A stretch of 42,000 nucleotides of DNA from a virus. The notes under the pieces are model-generated. The model saw nothing but the letters and a program-made list of their open reading frames with translations. It was not told where the DNA came from and did no database searches. The stretch spans positions 1 through 42,000 of IMG/VR virus record IMGVR_UViG_3300040810_000096; one strand, written 5' to 3'. The position numbers and the translations under genes were made by a program. Below are positions 39,488-42,000 of the stretch, in pieces. Position 1 is the first letter of the stretch; each line of letters begins with the position of its first letter.

Positions 39488-41539
39488 CTATGCTCCTATC
39501 TCCACGTAAGTTGTTCCTGGTTGTAAAGTAAATCCATATAAATGATAACTTTCTCCTGTTTGTCCTGATAATGGTGAATCAGGTACTAGTGTAATTGTTC
39601 CACCATCTGTTGTACTAACATCACTTAATAATCCTGCACTTGCACCTGTTTTAAATGTACCAGGTTGAGACGCTGAATTTCTAACAGCAAACCAAAATGC
39701 CCTAGGATTAGAATCTGAATTAGTAACTGATTGTACTGAAAATGTTCTTGTTTGATCTGACAACTGATTAACTGCCGATTCAAAACCTGTAGATGTTGAA
39801 TCATCTATTATATCGGAGAGTGTTGGAGTAGTTCCTACTCCTGTTGTCCAGATCCAGAAAGACGGATACGTAAATGAAGCAGATATGTTGCTTGTTGTTG
39901 ACGACTGATCTGTCGTATATGAGGAACCTGTTACATCAACAGGTCTTGTAAACGTACACGTATTTGAGATAGTACGTGTATCGCTTGTATTGTCTTTGTG
40001 TATAGGTGATGTAAATGTAAATGTCCCACTCACATATCCGCTTCCTGAATTTGTACTCAAAGAACCACCACTTGCTGTTAAAGCATGTGAAGTGTTACTT
40101 GAATTTGATATACCACTTGTGCTAGTAGAGTACGATGTACTAGCATAAGATTTTAAAAATGTTTTTCCGCTAACATTAGTTTTAGATAAACTCATAGACG
40201 CTGTTGACCAGTTTACAGAAAAACTTGTATTTGAATCTGTATATTCTGATTCACTGCCGTCATTATGATTAAATTTAATTGTTGCACCAGCCGAACCTCC
40301 AGTACGACTAGTTGATATTGGTCTAATATATGAACTTGAATTGTCTACAGTAAAAGTTTGATTCCAATCTACACCACCTGCTGGTGTTTGTGAATAACTA
40401 CCTGCTGAATAATTACTTAAAGTACCGTTAACACTTCCACTTGATTGAGTGATAGAGTAAACTGAACTTATAAAATCGTTTGTGACATCACTAGGGTTAT
40501 CTACTGATACAGAAAATCCTGTACAAGGAACATCCCAATTTAATGATGAACTTGGAGTTGATGAAGCTGAAAATGTAGGAGTAAAAGTTGCTAAAGTTAA
40601 TCTTAAAAGATCACCTGAAAATTCTGCTGTTCTAACTGTACTTGTTACACCACTTTCTATATAACCTGTAAGTGTTCTATAATCTCCTGAAGTTGTAAAT
40701 ACAAAAGGAGAATCTCCTCCTGATCCTGCTGATCCTGTAAAACCTACGGCACCTGCTGAACCAGTATAACCACCACCTGGACCTTGAGGACCTGTGGCAC
40801 CTGCTGAACCAGTGTAACCTATACCAACTGATCCTGTAAAACCTACGGCACCATCTGAACCATCAGCACCTGCTGTTCCTGTATCTCCTTTTGAACCTGA
40901 AAAACCTATTACACCTTGATCACCTTTTGATCCTGTAAAACCTACGGCACCATCTGAGCCTGCGTCACCTTTTGATCCTGAAAAACCTGTTACACCTTGT
41001 ATACCTTGTGAACCTGTATCTCCTTTTGATCCTGAATATCCTATAGCGCCTGCTGTACCAGTATCTCCTTTTGATCCTGAAAAACCTGTTACACCTTGTA
41101 TACCTTGTGAACCTGTATCTCCTTTTGATCCTGAAAAACCTACGGCACCATCTGAGCCTGCGTCACCTTTTGATCCTGTATATCCTGCTCCGGTAGAACC
41201 AGTAAAACCAACAGCACCATCTGATCCGTCAGCACCTTTTGATCCTGTATAACCTACTCCTGTTGAGCCAGTGAAACCAACTGTACCAGATGAACCTGTG
41301 TACCCTAAACCTCCTGAGGATCCTGTAAAACCTACAGCACCTACTGAACCAGTGTAACCACCACCTGGACCTTGTTCACCACGTGATCCTGTGAAACCTT
41401 GTGAACCTGAATAACCACCTGGTGATCCGGCAGCCCCTGGATCCCCTTTGGAACCTGTAAAACCTGTTGGACCTCCTGATCCTGTATAACCTATACGTCC
41501 TAGGCCGACACGAACACTAGCGTTTTGAATTACTGGCAT
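39488..41539 (-). CDS. Collagen-like tail fibre 3 with large beta C-terminal part
   Basis: The 683-residue protein starts MPVIQNASVRVGLGRIGYTG and goes at once into a Gly-X-Y shaft of some 260 residues (GFTGSKGD, GVTGFSGSKGD, GPQGPGGGYTG units; more Pro than the other fibres). The rest is Ser/Thr/Gly-rich and beta-like, with DLLRLTLATFTPTF, SFWIWTTGVGTTPTL and a final TTYVEIGA. The end region is probably the adhesive head; I do not recognise its family. It is the first gene of the fibre group, behind the late half of the divergent promoter. Confidence 0.85.
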   Translation of the reverse strand: MPVIQNASVRVGLGRIGYTGSGGPTGFTGSKGDPGAAGSPGGYSGSQGFTGSRGEQGPGGGYTGSVGAVGFTGSSGGLGYTGSSGTVGFTGSTGVGYTGSKGADGSDGAVGFTGSTGAGYTGSKGDAGSDGAVGFSGSKGDTGSQGIQGVTGFSGSKGDTGTAGAIGYSGSKGDTGSQGIQGVTGFSGSKGDAGSDGAVGFTGSKGDQGVIGFSGSKGDTGTAGADGSDGAVGFTGSVGIGYTGSAGATGPQGPGGGYTGSAGAVGFTGSAGSGGDSPFVFTTSGDYRTLTGYIESGVTSTVRTAEFSGDLLRLTLATFTPTFSASSTPSSSLNWDVPCTGFSVSVDNPSDVTNDFISSVYSITQSSGSVNGTLSNYSAGSYSQTPAGGVDWNQTFTVDNSSSYIRPISTSRTGGSAGATIKFNHNDGSESEYTDSNTSFSVNWSTASMSLSKTNVSGKTFLKSYASTSYSTSTSGISNSSNTSHALTASGGSLSTNSGSGYVSGTFTFTSPIHKDNTSDTRTISNTCTFTRPVDVTGSSYTTDQSSTTSNISASFTYPSFWIWTTGVGTTPTLSDIIDDSTSTGFESAVNQLSDQTRTFSVQSVTNSDSNPRAFWFAVRNSASQPGTFKTGASAGLLSDVSTTDGGTITLVPDSPLSGQTGESYHLYGFTLQPGTTYVEIGA
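40715..41500 (-). repeat. Collagen-coding tandem repeat in fibre 3
   Basis: Imperfect 9-base-multiple units coding for G-x-T/S-G-S triplets. A long copy coding GSQGIQGVTGFSGSKGD is present twice, about 100 bases apart. Confidence 0.85.
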
Positions 41540-41585
41540 ATTGCGATACTTATTTCCCTCATATTTTTATTTTAATGTCCAAGCA

Positions 41586-41614
41586 TTGACATTTTTTTAA
41601 TATTCTGTTATAGT
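41586..41614 (+). promoter_or_regulatory. Early promoter of the glycosyltransferase gene
   Basis: TTGACA (41586-41591), 17-base spacer, TATAGT (41609-41614). The leader of about 35 bases has no strong ribosome site. Confidence 0.65.
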
Positions 41615-41615
41615 A

Positions 41616-41627
41616 TATTTATAAATA
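41616..41627. promoter_or_regulatory. Bidirectional late promoter
   Basis: The 12-base palindrome TATTTATAAATA contains TATAAATA on both strands. Leftward it serves collagen-like fibre 3 (ATG 77 bases away); rightward it could serve the glycosyltransferase. Confidence 0.7.
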
Positions 41628-41655
41628 AACTGTAGTGAGTTGATAATTTAAATAA

Positions 41656-42000
41656 ATGATTTCTATTGCATTTTTAGATATAATTGGTCTTCCGTATGAC
41701 GGAGATACATTAAAGAAAAGAGGCCTTGGTGGTAGCGAGTCTGCGACTATCTTGATGGCCAAAGAACTAACAAAGTTAGGTTTCAAAGTAACTATTTTCA
41801 ACAACTGTAATAAAGACTCAAAACTCGCAAGAGAAGGCACTTATGATGGTGTACAATATTTTGACAATACTATTTTAGATTATAAAAGTGATTTCAAATT
41901 TGATATTGTAATTTCATTAAGAACTATAATTCCTTTCATAACACCTAACTTATATAAACAGTTTGAAGGATATAATCCTCAAAGATATTCAGCAATCACA
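41656..42000 (+). CDS. Glycosyltransferase (GT-B, GT4-like), N-terminal part
   Basis: The only plus-strand gene begins at the ATG at 41656 and stays open to the window end, giving 115 residues. It opens ISIAFLDIIGLPYDGDTLKK and has GGSESATILMAKELTKLGF followed by KVTIFNNC, the glycine-rich donor loop and helix at the start of GT-B glycosyltransferases of the GT4 type. Later come DIVISLRTIIPFI. The catalytic C-terminal half lies outside. Likely targets are the virion fibres, host glycans or DNA; adjacency to fibre genes favours the first only weakly. It has both early and late promoter elements. Confidence 0.8.
   Translation, partial: MISIAFLDIIGLPYDGDTLKKRGLGGSESATILMAKELTKLGFKVTIFNNCNKDSKLAREGTYDGVQYFDNTILDYKSDFKFDIVISLRTIIPFITPNLYKQFEGYNPQRYSAIT

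Noticed and set aside
37105-41500. CRISPR-like regular repeats
   Set aside because: The repeats lie in frame, in 9-base multiples, and code for Gly-X-Y collagen triplets; no unique spacers.

Overview
The window is a piece of a T4-like (Straboviridae-type) marine myovirus genome. It is AT-rich, tightly packed and almost wholly coded on the minus strand. Recognisable T4 core genes run, along the minus strand, from the structural block (13-14-15-16-17-18-19-20-67-21-22-23) through uvsY-uvsW-55-47-46 to 45-44. Accessory genes (Hsp20, peptide deformylase, CobS/CobT-like pair, ribosomal protein bS21, 2OG-Fe(II) oxygenase, peroxiredoxin) resemble those of marine cyanophages and of T4-like pelagiphages. 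No photosynthesis gene is seen. A SAR11 (Pelagibacter) phage is my best guess, but the host is an inference.

Layout. 1-2,400: replisome genes (a GIY-YIG-like protein, clamp loader gp44, sliding clamp gp45). 2,400-9,250: host-takeover and accessory genes with their own sigma70-like promoters (an odd tRNA-Gly(UCC), peroxiredoxin, Hsp20, bS21, CobS-like AAA+ ATPase, CobT-like VWA protein, DruA/DUF4338-like protein). 9,250-17,250: peptide deformylase, gp46/gp47 nuclease, gp55 late sigma factor, tRNA-Gly(GCC), an unknown protein, a methyltransferase, UvsW, a 2OG-Fe(II) oxygenase and UvsY. 17,290-33,250: tail tube-like protein, a small membrane protein, a split radical SAM/SPASM pair, then capsid, portal, tail, terminase and neck genes. 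33,250-41,540: five adhesion or virion genes, three of them largely collagen-like and one polyglycine-rich; one fibre ends in a cupredoxin-like domain. At 41,656 the only plus-strand gene, a glycosyltransferase, starts and runs off the window.

Expression. Two promoter classes can be read. Early ones have TTGAC(A/T)-N17-TATAAT-like or TAGGAT boxes, often preceded by GGC. Late ones carry the T4-like TATAAATA element read by gp55. In five genes the late element lies exactly 5 nt before the start codon, where T4 geometry puts +1 on the A of ATG, so these mRNAs may be leaderless. Several early promoters also fire at or next to the start codon.

Most notable: (i) a textbook H-type pseudoknot just before the Shine-Dalgarno sequence of the phage bS21 gene; (ii) a tRNA-Gly(UCC) lacking the elbow motifs (no GG in the D-loop, no TTC in the T-loop); (iii) a run of four inverted repeats between bS21 and hsp20; (iv) the exact-spacing late promoter/start codon arrangement; (v) a type-1 copper ligand set in a tail fibre; (vi) the split radical SAM/SPASM pair beside the capsid genes.
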